A stretch of DNA of 64,000 bases from an uncultured Clostridia bacterium (GTDB lineage Bacteria; Bacillota; Clostridia; TANB77; CAG-508), in the NCBI GenBank assembly GCA_934120315.1, contig CAKOTX010000004.1, positions 50,148-114,147 on the forward strand. The letters are read 5' to 3'. Positions 7,620-15,840 of this stretch are shown one piece after another (the stretch's first letter is position 1; each line of letters opens with the position of its first letter). A program made the position numbers and the translations under genes. A model generated the notes under the pieces. It ran no database searches. It saw only the letters and a program-made list of their open reading frames with translations, and was not told the origin of the DNA.

Positions 7620-9443
7620 TTAACTCAAATACATTTCTTCTAACTCTTCTACCTTCCCGTGTTGCACGAATTTATCAGGATATGCAAAAGTTTCAATTTT
7701 CACATTCTGTAAACCATTTTCTGCTATTAATTCTTTAACTGCTGTTCCAAGTCCATTTATCTCTGTTCCATCTTCTATTGTAATCACATTTTTAGTCTTT
7801 TTTATACTATTTTGAATTGTTGTTTTATCTAATGGTTTCAAAAATCTTGCATTAATAATTTCTACACTCTCATTTGTATTTTCTTTTTCTATCTTCTGGG
7901 CCATTTTAACTGCTCTTGCAACCATCTTTCCTATTGCTATAATTGTAGTTGTCTCTCCCTTTTTCAATACTTCTGCTTTTCCTAATTCGATATTATTGTT
8001 TCCTTCAAAATCTGCTGGAACTTGCACTCCACCTCTTGGATATCTTATCACTACTGGTTTATTCAAATTAACTGCAAACTTTAGCATCTTCTCTAATTCA
8101 TAAAAACTCTTTGGAGCCATTATTACTAGATTAGGCACTAGTCTAAAAAATGCCATATCAAGTAGACCTTGATGAGTTTCGCCATCTGCCCCAACACATC
8201 CAGCCCTGTCAACACACATAATAACAGGCAAATTCTGTAATGCTACATCATGAATTACTTGATCATATGCTCTTTGATAAAATGATGAATATATTGGAAC
8301 TACTGGTATTAGCCCTTCTTTTGCCATTCCAGCTGCCATTGTTATAGCATGTTGTTCCGCAATTCCTACATCAAATATTCTTTTAGGAAACTTTAATGCA
8401 AACTCTTTTAATCCTGTCCCATTTTTCATTGAAGCTGTTACTGCAACTATTCTTTCATCCTTTGATGCTAATTCTATTAACTTGTCACCAAATGCTTTAG
8501 AATAATCTTTTCCCTTCGGCTTTTTTAATTCTCCTGTTTCTATATTAAATGGAGCTATTGCATGAAACTTATCAGGATTTTCTTCAGCATATTTATACCC
8601 TTTGCCTTTTTTGGTTAATACATGTATTAAAACTGGCCCATCTATTTGTTTGCTCAATGTAAGTATGCTTTCAAGTTTTTCAATATTATGCCCATCCACA
8701 GGTCCAAGATATGTAAATCCTATATCTTCAAAAAACATTTTATGTATTACTAATTGCTTTATTGACCTTTTTATTCTTTGGATGGCTTTAACAGTTGTTT
8801 TTCCTATTATTGGAATAGTACTAATTTGTTTCTTTATCAATTTATTAGTTCTTGTATATAGTTTTTTACTTCTTAATTTTCCAAGAAAATTATTTAATCC
8901 TCCAACATTAGGTGATATACTCATTTCATTATCATTTAATATTACTGTAAATTTACTTTTACTATATCCAGCATCATTCAAGGCTTCTAATGCCATTCCA
9001 CCTGTTAATGCCCCATCTCCTATTACTGCAATTACACTATTGTTTTTTCCTTGCAAATCTCTTGCTCTTGCCATCCCTAATGCTGCTGATATTGATGTAC
9101 TACTATGTCCGGTATTAAAACAGTCGCATTCACTTTCGTTTGTTTTTGGAAATCCTGCTATTCCATTTAACTTTCTTATATTTTTTAATTGTTCTCTTCT
9201 CCCTGTTATAATTTTATGTACATAACTCTGATGTCCTACATCCCACACAATTTTGTCTTTTGGTACATCAAATATAGAATGTAATGCTATTGTTAGTTCA
9301 ACTACTCCTAAGTTCGAGGCCAAATGTCCTCCATTTTCTGATACAATTTCTATTATGTATTTTCTTATTTCTTCTGCTAATTCTTCTTTCTGATTTAGTG
9401 TTAATTTTTTTACATCTTCTGGTGAATTTATTTTTTCTAACAT
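7620..9443 (-). CDS. dxs: 1-deoxy-D-xylulose-5-phosphate synthase
   Basis: TPP-dependent enzyme that condenses pyruvate and glyceraldehyde 3-phosphate in the first step of the MEP isoprenoid pathway. It carries GHQSYVHKIITGR, the TPP motif GDGALTGGMALEALN (about residues 142-156), LNDNEMSISPNVG and the transketolase-type pyrimidine domain DVGIAEQHAITMAAGMA. At 607 residues it is full length. It is a monocistronic gene bounded by a palindromic repeat element on each side. Confidence 0.96.
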   Translation of the reverse strand: MLEKINSPEDVKKLTLNQKEELAEEIRKYIIEIVSENGGHLASNLGVVELTIALHSIFDVPKDKIVWDVGHQSYVHKIITGRREQLKNIRKLNGIAGFPKTNESECDCFNTGHSSTSISAALGMARARDLQGKNNSVIAVIGDGALTGGMALEALNDAGYSKSKFTVILNDNEMSISPNVGGLNNFLGKLRSKKLYTRTNKLIKKQISTIPIIGKTTVKAIQRIKRSIKQLVIHKMFFEDIGFTYLGPVDGHNIEKLESILTLSKQIDGPVLIHVLTKKGKGYKYAEENPDKFHAIAPFNIETGELKKPKGKDYSKAFGDKLIELASKDERIVAVTASMKNGTGLKEFALKFPKRIFDVGIAEQHAITMAAGMAKEGLIPVVPIYSSFYQRAYDQVIHDVALQNLPVIMCVDRAGCVGADGETHQGLLDMAFFRLVPNLVIMAPKSFYELEKMLKFAVNLNKPVVIRYPRGGVQVPADFEGNNNIELGKAEVLKKGETTTIIAIGKMVARAVKMAQKIEKENTNESVEIINARFLKPLDKTTIQNSIKKTKNVITIEDGTEINGLGTAVKELIAENGLQNVKIETFAYPDKFVQHGKVEELEEMYLS

Positions 9444-9487
9444 CTTTTTACCCCATTTTTATTATAATTTGATACTATTGTATCACA

Positions 9488-9559
9488 CTTTTTGACAAAT
9501 GGTACCGGGGATTTTTTTGACACCCTTGTCAAAAAAATCCCCGGTACCAAATTGACAGC
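9488..9559. repeat. Palindromic repeat element, copy 2
   Basis: Inverted repeat between the spoIIQ-like stop and the dxs start. The arms are GGTACCGGGGATTTTTTTGA and its complement around a centre of about 5 nt, flanked by TTTGACAAA / AAATTGACAG. It has the same layout as copy 1 (outer TGTCAA-like ends, GC-rich block, T run, TTGACA/TGTCAA core), but the GC-rich block differs in sequence while still pairing. Confidence 0.8.
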
Positions 9560-9576
9560 CAAATCGCTCAACCCCA

Positions 9577-10356
9577 CTATTTTAAGTATATTGCTGGATT
9601 TAAATATTCTCCATTTTTCAACAATTCGAAGTGTAAATGGCATTCCATATTACTCTCAAATGATGCAGTATTTCCTGCAGTTCCTATAGTTTGTCCTTGC
9701 TTAATTTCTTCACCTTCAACCACGAACTCTGCTGTTAATAAATTAGAATATACTGTTTCATATCCATCATCATGTTCAACTATTACAGTTAAACCATATC
9801 TAGGATCATTTACAATTGATCTTACTATTCCATCTGCTGCTGATTTTATTACACTTGTTTTATCTGCTTTTATATCTATTGCTGTGTGTGTAATCCATTC
9901 TTTCAAAGTCTCTGAATAAATCAAATTTTCATTTGCAAATTCGCCTATTATTTCTCCATCTGTTGGCTTTACAAATGTTATTTCTTTTTTTTCTTCTTTT
10001 ATTGGTTGCTCTTCTTTAACTTCAGTTACAGGCTTTTCTTCCTTTACCTCATTTGCCCCACTCGTTTCATTTGATACTGGTGAATTTGTATTTTCTGATG
10101 TTTCTTCTGTTTTGTCTGAAGCACCAGAAGCATCAGTATTAGTTGTATTATTATTACCTGTTTGCTCATTAACTCCTTTTCCAATTTCTGTACTTACTCT
10201 TTCAGATATTTCTTCACCACTTTGCCCTACCTGGCTTTGTTCATTTTCCAATTTTGATGCAGTTTTTGTCATCATAAACATTATTATTCCTAACGCTATT
10301 GCTAATAGGAAAAATACTGCTGTTCCAATATAAATAAATAGTTTATCTCTTTTCAT
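9577..10356 (-). CDS. spoIIQ: SpoIIQ-like M23 (LytM) membrane protein
   Basis: 259 residues: one N-terminal transmembrane segment (about 7-30), a low-complexity Ser/Thr/Glu-rich linker (about 40-130) and a C-terminal M23/LytM domain. HTAIDIKAD supplies His and Asp, and HLHFE near residue 240 supplies the other zinc His, so the metal site is intact, as in clostridial SpoIIQ and unlike B. subtilis SpoIIQ. In the forespore membrane SpoIIQ pairs with SpoIIIAH across the septum during engulfment. Position directly after spoIID supports the name. A general M23 endopeptidase is the alternative. Confidence 0.8.
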   Translation of the reverse strand: MKRDKLFIYIGTAVFFLLAIALGIIMFMMTKTASKLENEQSQVGQSGEEISERVSTEIGKGVNEQTGNNNTTNTDASGASDKTEETSENTNSPVSNETSGANEVKEEKPVTEVKEEQPIKEEKKEITFVKPTDGEIIGEFANENLIYSETLKEWITHTAIDIKADKTSVIKSAADGIVRSIVNDPRYGLTVIVEHDDGYETVYSNLLTAEFVVEGEEIKQGQTIGTAGNTASFESNMECHLHFELLKNGEYLNPAIYLK

Positions 10357-10416
10357 AAATTCCTCCTTGAATACTTTGTTAATACAAGTATTTACTTTTT
10401 TTCAAAGATTATTCAT

Positions 10417-11451
10417 TTAAAGAGAATTTAATTCAATTATTTCCACTCCTGTATAAAAATGCTTTATTATTGTTTGATAGTCAGCTCCGCTTTTGGCCAT
10501 ACTGTCTGCTCCTGTTTGACTCATTCCAACTCCATGTCCATATCCTGTAACAGAAAATTTAATTTCATCTCCTTCTATTACTACTGAAAAATTTGTTGAT
10601 TTTAATCCTAAAATAGTTCGTGCTTCTGTTCCAGCTATTTCTTTATTTCCTATTTTTAATGTTTTTACTCTTCCACTTGTTGTATATTCTAAAATTTTTA
10701 TACAATCTTCTTGACCATAATCTATTTCGAAATCTGCATATTTTTCTTTCATTTTTTGTGAAATTTCTTCCTTACTGAACTTTGCCTCTGAACTGTATTG
10801 AGTATATCCATCTTCTCCAGCTGTTTCTACTGATTTTAAATATGGATAATCTATTCCGCCCCAGATATTTAATGAACTTTCAGTTGTTCCTCCACTGTTT
10901 GCATGGAAAAATGCATTTATCGGCTTTCCATTATAAACAATGATTTTATCTGATGTTGAATCAACTGCATTTACAATTTTGTTCCAATTGCTTTCTGCTT
11001 CTCCTGAATCCCATTTTGCCATTCGCTCTTCTTTGCTTATCCATGCTTGACAACATGCATAACTGTCACAGATGTCAGCATCTGGATGCTTATTTTTATT
11101 GTATGTAGATTGATAAATTGTATATGTTCTTGCTACTACCGCCTGTGCTTTTAATGCTTCTATTTCAAAGTTTGCTGGCATCTCACTTGAAACTACTCCA
11201 TATAGATACTCATCTAATCCTAATTCTTCAACCTCCCCAGTGCTTGAATGTAACAGCTTAATTGTTCTTTTACTTCCAGTATCAGAATTACTATTGGATT
11301 GCTCATTTGTAACATTCTCTGAACTTGGATTTGCATTTGCACTGACTTCCTCAGTTTTTGGGTTAGGCGTTACTGTGCAAATTGCTGGTGCAATAAAAAA
11401 CACAATTACAAAACCACAAAAATATATTAAAATATTTTTTATTTTACTCAT
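10417..11451 (-). CDS. spoIID: Stage II sporulation protein D
   Basis: Lytic transglycosylase of the engulfment machinery, anchored in the mother-cell membrane. It has an N-terminal hydrophobic segment (about 8-25), then LGLDEYLYGVVSSEMPANFEIEALKAQAV in the SpoIID domain, a HANSGGTTES segment and the C-terminal GYGHGVGMSQTGA. The frame reaches 11463, but GGAGG sits 5 nt before the ATG at 11451, giving 344 residues. It follows sigF immediately, unlike B. subtilis where spoIID is elsewhere, and is likely cotranscribed with the spoIIA operon. Confidence 0.93.
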   Translation of the reverse strand: MSKIKNILIYFCGFVIVFFIAPAICTVTPNPKTEEVSANANPSSENVTNEQSNSNSDTGSKRTIKLLHSSTGEVEELGLDEYLYGVVSSEMPANFEIEALKAQAVVARTYTIYQSTYNKNKHPDADICDSYACCQAWISKEERMAKWDSGEAESNWNKIVNAVDSTSDKIIVYNGKPINAFFHANSGGTTESSLNIWGGIDYPYLKSVETAGEDGYTQYSSEAKFSKEEISQKMKEKYADFEIDYGQEDCIKILEYTTSGRVKTLKIGNKEIAGTEARTILGLKSTNFSVVIEGDEIKFSVTGYGHGVGMSQTGADSMAKSGADYQTIIKHFYTGVEIIELNSL

Positions 11452-11462
11452 ATATTCCTCCA

Positions 11463-12191
11463 TCAGCTTATTAGTTTCTTTTTCATTTTATCTAACACCT
11501 TTCTTTCTATTCTAGAAACTTGCACCTGTGTAATTCCAAGGATTTTAGACACTTGCATTTGTGTCTTTTGCTTATAATACCTAAGCATTATTATTTCTTT
11601 TTCTTTGTCATTTAATTCATTAATTAAATTCTTGATAGTCATTCTATTAGTAATTTCTGTCTGTTCATCTTTCCCAGTTGAAATTTGTTCTATAATACTA
11701 ATCGTTCTATCTGTTTTATCATTTTTGTATTTTGCCTCTTCTATTGAATCTACTGGCCTTGCTGAATCCAAAGCCATTGTAATTTCTTCTTTCGAAATTT
11801 TGAGTTCTTTTGAAATTCCTTCCAAACTTATTTCTACTCCATGTTTCTTAAAATATTCCTTTTGTAATTCTAATATTTTGATATTCAATTCTTTTATACT
11901 TCTACTAACCTTAATTGGTCCATCGTCTCTTATATATCTTTTTATTTCTCCTAAAATGTATGGTACTGCATATGTTGAAAGTCTAACTTCAAAACTTGTA
12001 TCAAATCTTTGGATAGCTTTTATAAAACCAATACATCCAATTTGATATAAATCTTCTACATCATATCCCCTTCCACTAAATCTTCGAACAATGCTCCAAA
12101 TAAGTCCATTGTTATCTTCAATAAGTTTTGTCATATCTTCTTGACTGCCATTTTGAGCATGTTCAATGATTTTCATATCATTCTCATACAC
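11463..12191 (-). CDS. sigF: RNA polymerase sigma-F factor
   Basis: First compartment-specific sigma factor of the forespore. Its 242 residues contain region 2 (YDVEDLYQIGCIGFIKAIQRFD), region 3 and region 4 (KTQMQVSKILGITQVQVSRIER helix-turn-helix). It starts with GTG at 12191, whose G is shared with the TAG stop of spoIIAB, and GGGGAG lies 7 nt upstream. The spoIIAA-spoIIAB-sigF order is diagnostic. Activity is held by the SpoIIAB anti-sigma factor and released by SpoIIAA. Confidence 0.95.
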   Translation of the reverse strand: MYENDMKIIEHAQNGSQEDMTKLIEDNNGLIWSIVRRFSGRGYDVEDLYQIGCIGFIKAIQRFDTSFEVRLSTYAVPYILGEIKRYIRDDGPIKVSRSIKELNIKILELQKEYFKKHGVEISLEGISKELKISKEEITMALDSARPVDSIEEAKYKNDKTDRTISIIEQISTGKDEQTEITNRMTIKNLINELNDKEKEIIMLRYYKQKTQMQVSKILGITQVQVSRIERKVLDKMKKKLIS

Positions 12192-12670
12192 TATTCATCT
12201 CCCCTTATTGCAGACATCGAAAATTCATCATCTTTTTCTTGAACCTTAATCTTTTTTCGCATTGTAACTTTAGTTCCAAGTCCTAATACTGACTCTACAT
12301 CAACTTCGTCCATAAAACTCTCCATTATAGTAAAGCCCATTCCAGACCTCTCTAAACTCGCTTTTGTAGTATATAATGGCTGTTTGGCCATTTCTACATT
12401 TTCAATTCCTTTTCCAGTATCTGAAACTTCAATAAAAATTTCATTTTCTCTTATTTTGCATACCAATTTTACAATTCCAATTTGCTGTTCATACCCATGA
12501 ATAATCGCATTTGTTACCGCCTCTGAAACCGCTGTTTTTATATCTGCAATTTCTTCTAATGTAGGATCTAATTGTGCTACAAAAGCTGCAACTGAAATTC
12601 TAGCAAATGCTTCATTATTTGATTTACTTAAAAATTCTACTTTCATTTCATTATCATAAATATTATTCAT
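12191..12670 (-). CDS. spoIIAB: Anti-sigma-F factor SpoIIAB
   Basis: GHKL-type serine kinase and anti-sigma factor that binds SigF and phosphorylates SpoIIAA. It has the N-box AVSEAVTNAIIHGY, G1 VSDTGKGI and the G2-like segment RSGMGFTIMESFMD. An upstream in-frame ATG exists at 12688, but AAAGGAGGTG is placed 4-5 nt before the ATG at 12670, which overlaps the end of spoIIAA, so 159 residues is the better model and translation is coupled. Confidence 0.95.
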   Translation of the reverse strand: MNNIYDNEMKVEFLSKSNNEAFARISVAAFVAQLDPTLEEIADIKTAVSEAVTNAIIHGYEQQIGIVKLVCKIRENEIFIEVSDTGKGIENVEMAKQPLYTTKASLERSGMGFTIMESFMDEVDVESVLGLGTKVTMRKKIKVQEKDDEFSMSAIRGDE

Positions 12671-12992
12671 TTGGCACCTCCTTTGCATTTTGACATGGTA
12701 TCACCTTCTGAATCCCACTCATTTCAAAGATTTTCTTAATAGATGGTGTTATATTTTTTACTTCTACTTGTCCACCTAACATACTTGCTAATTTATATCT
12801 CCCCATCAATAATCCTATTCCTGCACTGTCCATAAAAGAAACATTGCTAAAATCAAATACAACTTTTCTAGGCATATATCTCTCAATTTCATTATCTAAT
12901 TTCCTCCTTATCTTTTGTGCTACACATTCATCTATGTCTTCATTAATTTTGAAGATTAACTGCTTGTCTTCTTTCAGATACTGACTTTCCAT
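12663..12992 (-). CDS. spoIIAA: Anti-anti-sigma factor SpoIIAA
   Basis: STAS-domain protein that frees SigF when dephosphorylated by SpoIIE. Its 109 residues include FDFSNVSFMDSAGIGLLMGRYK; the first Ser of DSAG corresponds to the phosphorylated Ser58 of B. subtilis. It starts with an ATG preceded by AAAGGATGG and is the first gene of the spoIIAA-spoIIAB-sigF-spoIID-spoIIQ run. The promoter and Spo0A-type boxes lie between it and dtd. Confidence 0.95.
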   Translation of the reverse strand: MESQYLKEDKQLIFKINEDIDECVAQKIRRKLDNEIERYMPRKVVFDFSNVSFMDSAGIGLLMGRYKLASMLGGQVEVKNITPSIKKIFEMSGIQKVIPCQNAKEVPNE

Positions 12993-13033
12993 ATAACCAT
13001 CCTTTCTTTTTCATTTTTCTTTATGCAGTTTTT

Positions 13034-13062
13034 ATTATATTACCACTGGTAAAGTTTTCCAA
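13034..13062 (-). promoter_or_regulatory. Promoter of the spoIIA operon
   Basis: On the minus strand: TTGGAA (13062-13057), 17 nt, TATAAT (13039-13034), about 42 nt before the spoIIAA ATG. In B. subtilis this operon uses SigH plus Spo0A; a convincing SigH -10 was not found, so SigA-type use is an inference from the hexamers. Confidence 0.5.
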
Positions 13063-13070
13063 GAGTAAAA

Positions 13071-13117
13071 AATAAGAAGTTTTGTCGAACTAGAACTTTT
13101 CGACAAAACTTCTTATT
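13071..13117. promoter_or_regulatory. Perfect hairpin carrying two Spo0A-type boxes (dtd terminator / spoIIA operator)
   Basis: A 19-bp perfect inverted repeat with a 9-nt loop (13071-13089 / 13099-13117) directly after the dtd stop codon. Each arm contains the 0A-box core TGTCGAA (13083-13089 and, on the other strand, 13105-13099) extended by TTT. The arms end just upstream of the spoIIA -35 region. It could be a rho-independent terminator for dtd, a Spo0A operator for spoIIA, or both. Confidence 0.65.
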
Positions 13118-13555
13118 TTATTTTTCTATTACTATTGTAACTGGTCCATCATTTAATAATTCAACTTTCATGTCTGCTCCAAATATTCCTCGTTGAACTT
13201 CTATTCCTTTTTTAGCACATTCTTCACAGAAATATTCATATAATGGAATTGCTTCTTCTGGCCTTGCTGCTTCTATAAAACTTGGTCTATTGCCATCACT
13301 GCAGTCTCCATATAAAGTGAATTGTGATACTATTAATAGCTTTCCATTAACATCTTTTAAGCTTAAATTCATCTTATCATTTTCGTCTGTAAATACTCGT
13401 AAATTACATACTTTTTTTACAAGATAATCTGCTTGCTCTTTTGTATCTCCTACTTTTATTCCTACTAAAACTAAGAAACCTTTTTCTATCTCTCCAACTA
13501 CTTTTCCATCAACTTTTACACTTGCATTTTTTACTCTTTGTATTACTACTTTCAT
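13118..13555 (-). CDS. dtd: D-aminoacyl-tRNA deacylase
   Basis: Removes D-amino acids (and glycine from tRNA-Ala) mischarged on tRNA. The 145-residue protein has the two family signatures, SQFTLYGD (about residue 78) and NDGPVTIVIEK at the C-terminus, which form the cross-subunit active site. ATG follows the stop of the upstream zinc-ribbon gene without a gap. In many Firmicutes dtd follows relA; that gene is absent here. Confidence 0.96.
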   Translation of the reverse strand: MKVVIQRVKNASVKVDGKVVGEIEKGFLVLVGIKVGDTKEQADYLVKKVCNLRVFTDENDKMNLSLKDVNGKLLIVSQFTLYGDCSDGNRPSFIEAARPEEAIPLYEYFCEECAKKGIEVQRGIFGADMKVELLNDGPVTIVIEK

Positions 13556-14148
13556 TATTGATTCTCTGTATTGCCTCCCATTTCTTCTTTAGCATTTTCT
13601 TGTGTTTCTTGAGACATTACTTCTGTAACTTTTTCAACAGTATTTTCAGCTTCTGAATTTTCTTCTGTTTTTGGAGTTTCTTCAGATGATTCTGATTCAG
13701 CATTTTGCTTTTCCTCTGAATCCTGAGCTTCTGCAGAATCAGTTACATCTGCATCTACTACTTCAGCAACTTTTACTTCTTCAACTGGTTGTTTTTCTCC
13801 ACATTTTGGGCAAAATGATGCATTTAATTCTATTTCTGCATGACATTTTTCACATTGTTTCTTTTCTTTTAATTCTAAGATTGATTTTAAACATGTTTCA
13901 ATTTCTGCTGATAGCACATCTATTTTTGTACATTCTTCTTCTAAATCTGTGTTAATATCAATGTTTTCTTCTCTTACATGTTTTTCATAAACTTTTTTTC
14001 CGATTTCTTCATATAAATCTTTGATATTTGATTTATTTTCGTTTATCTTCATTCTTAATTTTGCTTCTTTTGCAAGTTTGCTTGTTTTTTCTGCTGTTGC
14101 ATCATATGCAGCACTAGCCTTTTTTCCTAAATTATCAAAAAATCCCAT
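13555..14148 (-). CDS. Zinc-ribbon protein with helical N-terminus and acidic tail
   Basis: 197 residues of unknown function. The N-terminal part starts MGFFDNLGKKASAAYDATAEKT and is predicted helical (about 1-95). A zinc ribbon CEKCHAEIELNASFCPKCGE follows (about 97-116), then an acidic low-complexity tail rich in Glu, Ser and Ala. GGAGG lies 8 nt before the ATG at 14148; the frame is open to 14163 but that start lacks an RBS. Similar small zinc-ribbon proteins are common in Clostridia. Confidence 0.75.
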   Translation of the reverse strand: MGFFDNLGKKASAAYDATAEKTSKLAKEAKLRMKINENKSNIKDLYEEIGKKVYEKHVREENIDINTDLEEECTKIDVLSAEIETCLKSILELKEKKQCEKCHAEIELNASFCPKCGEKQPVEEVKVAEVVDADVTDSAEAQDSEEKQNAESESSEETPKTEENSEAENTVEKVTEVMSQETQENAKEEMGGNTENQ

Positions 14149-14199
14149 TTTCATTTCCTCCATTTTTTATATTATTAACACATTTATTAAAATTATTAA

Positions 14200-15186
14200 T
14201 TAATTTTCACTTTTTTTAGCTCTGTTCATTAACATACTAACTGCTTCTTCTGGTTTTAATCCTTTATATAATATTCCATATACTGCTTCTACTATTGGCA
14301 TTTCTATATTATGCAATTTTCCTAATTCATGTGCAACTTCTATGTTGTCTATACTTTCAATTGTCATTCCAACTTCTTTTTTAGTTTCCTCTAAGCTTAA
14401 TCCTTGACCAATTAATTTTCCTGCTTTTCTGTTTCTGCTATGCTCACTTAAGCAAGTTACTATTAAATCTCCTAATCCACTTAGACCATATAATGTTTCT
14501 TTTTGTCCACCCAGCTCAACACCTAATCTTGATAACTCTGCTAATCCTCTTGTTATTAAAGCTGCAAATGTATTATCTCCAAGTCCTAGCCCTGCTGCAA
14601 CTCCGGCACAAAATGCAATAATATTTTTTAGTGCTCCTCCAAGTTCAACACCTTTTACATCTCTTGATGTATATATTCTCATTTTTTCACACATAAATGT
14701 ATCTTGAACTAATTTTAATACTGCATCATATTTTGATGCTACAACTAAAACTGTTGGTATTGCAATTGATACCTCTTCTGCATGGCTTGGTCCTGATAGT
14801 ACTGCAATTTTAGCATTTGGAATTTCTTCTTGAACAACTTCATCTAATGTTAACATACTATCTTTTTCAAATCCTTTTGAACATATTACAATTGGTTGAT
14901 TTGTTACATATTGCTTATATTGTTTTACTGTGTCTCTTGTAAATTTTGATGGTGTTACATGTATGATAAAATCTGAACCTTTTATTGCATATTCATAAGA
15001 ATTTGTTGCTTCAATTCCATCTGGCAATGTAACATTTGGTAAGAATTTGCACTTTTTTTCTTTATTTATTAAGTCTCTTTCATCTTCTGCAAAAGACCAT
15101 ATTTTTATATTGTTTCCTAATTTAGCAAGGTGTATTGCAAGGGCTACTCCCCAACTTCCACTACCTATTATCGCTATGTTTTTCAT
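14200..15186 (-). CDS. gpsA: Glycerol-3-phosphate dehydrogenase [NAD(P)+]
   Basis: Makes sn-glycerol 3-phosphate from dihydroxyacetone phosphate for phospholipid synthesis. It has the Rossmann motif IGSGSWGVALA at the N-terminus, VLSGPSHAEEV (about 137) and the catalytic Lys region VKGVELGGALKNIIA (about 181). About 328 residues is normal. AGGAGG fits the ATG at 15186 better than the GTG one codon upstream. It lies in a plsY-gpsA pair, so both products feed phosphatidic acid synthesis. Confidence 0.95.
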   Translation of the reverse strand: MKNIAIIGSGSWGVALAIHLAKLGNNIKIWSFAEDERDLINKEKKCKFLPNVTLPDGIEATNSYEYAIKGSDFIIHVTPSKFTRDTVKQYKQYVTNQPIVICSKGFEKDSMLTLDEVVQEEIPNAKIAVLSGPSHAEEVSIAIPTVLVVASKYDAVLKLVQDTFMCEKMRIYTSRDVKGVELGGALKNIIAFCAGVAAGLGLGDNTFAALITRGLAELSRLGVELGGQKETLYGLSGLGDLIVTCLSEHSRNRKAGKLIGQGLSLEETKKEVGMTIESIDNIEVAHELGKLHNIEMPIVEAVYGILYKGLKPEEAVSMLMNRAKKSEN

Positions 15187-15206
15187 CACTTGTTCCTCCT
15201 ATTTGC

Positions 15207-15839
15207 TTATTTCTTTTTAAAGCTTAATTTATTTTCTGTACCATTTAATATCCTTTGAATATTTGCTCTATGGTTAAATATTACAATTGCAGCCAATATT
15301 ATGCTATATATAAAATAACTGCTTCCTTCTGATATTGTAAAATTTGTGTGGATAAATAAAACTAATACTGGAAATAGTACAGCAGCTCCAATTGAACCTA
15401 ATGAAACCATTCTAGTAACTGCCATTAATACTAATGCAAATACTAAACAAATTAATCCAATCTTCCAGTTTGTCATTAATAATACTCCTAATGATGTTGC
15501 AACACCTTTTCCACCTTTGAATCCAAAGAATACTGGAAATGTATGTCCTACAACTACTAATATTCCTGCAATTTGTACTAATAATGATTTATCTGCACTT
15601 TTAGCGATTGCTCCAACTATAATTGCAAATAAGATTGCAACTACTCCTTTTAAAGCATCTCCTAATAATGTTAATATTGCGGCTTTTTTTCCTACAGATC
15701 TAAGCATATTTGTTGCTCCTGCATTTCCGCTTCCTTTTTCTCTTACATCAAATCCAGCCATTTTCTTACTGATAATAACTGAAAAACTAATACTTCCTAT
15801 CAAATAGGCTACTATTCCTACTATTATATATGCTGCCAT
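15207..15839 (-). CDS. plsY: Glycerol-3-phosphate acyltransferase PlsY
   Basis: Multipass membrane enzyme that transfers acyl groups from acyl-phosphate to glycerol 3-phosphate, the first acylation of membrane lipid synthesis. Its 210 residues contain the conserved loops GSGNAGATNMLR (about 37-48), GHTFPVFFGFKGGKGVATSLG (about 96-116) and a C-terminal NIQRILNGTE. It is placed between der and gpsA with 1- and about 20-nt gaps, consistent with an operon. Confidence 0.95.
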   Translation of the reverse strand: MAAYIIVGIVAYLIGSISFSVIISKKMAGFDVREKGSGNAGATNMLRSVGKKAAILTLLGDALKGVVAILFAIIVGAIAKSADKSLLVQIAGILVVVGHTFPVFFGFKGGKGVATSLGVLLMTNWKIGLICLVFALVLMAVTRMVSLGSIGAAVLFPVLVLFIHTNFTISEGSSYFIYSIILAAIVIFNHRANIQRILNGTENKLSFKKK

Positions 15840-15840
15840 A

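Noticed and set aside
8602..9225. A 207-codon plus-strand frame opposite dxs
   Set aside because: It is a hydrophobic shadow of the dxs coding strand with no RBS and no family match.
9455..9485. TGATAC-AATA-GTATCA inverted repeat before dxs as a regulator site
   Set aside because: It is short, AT-rich and has no known matching regulator; it could be chance.
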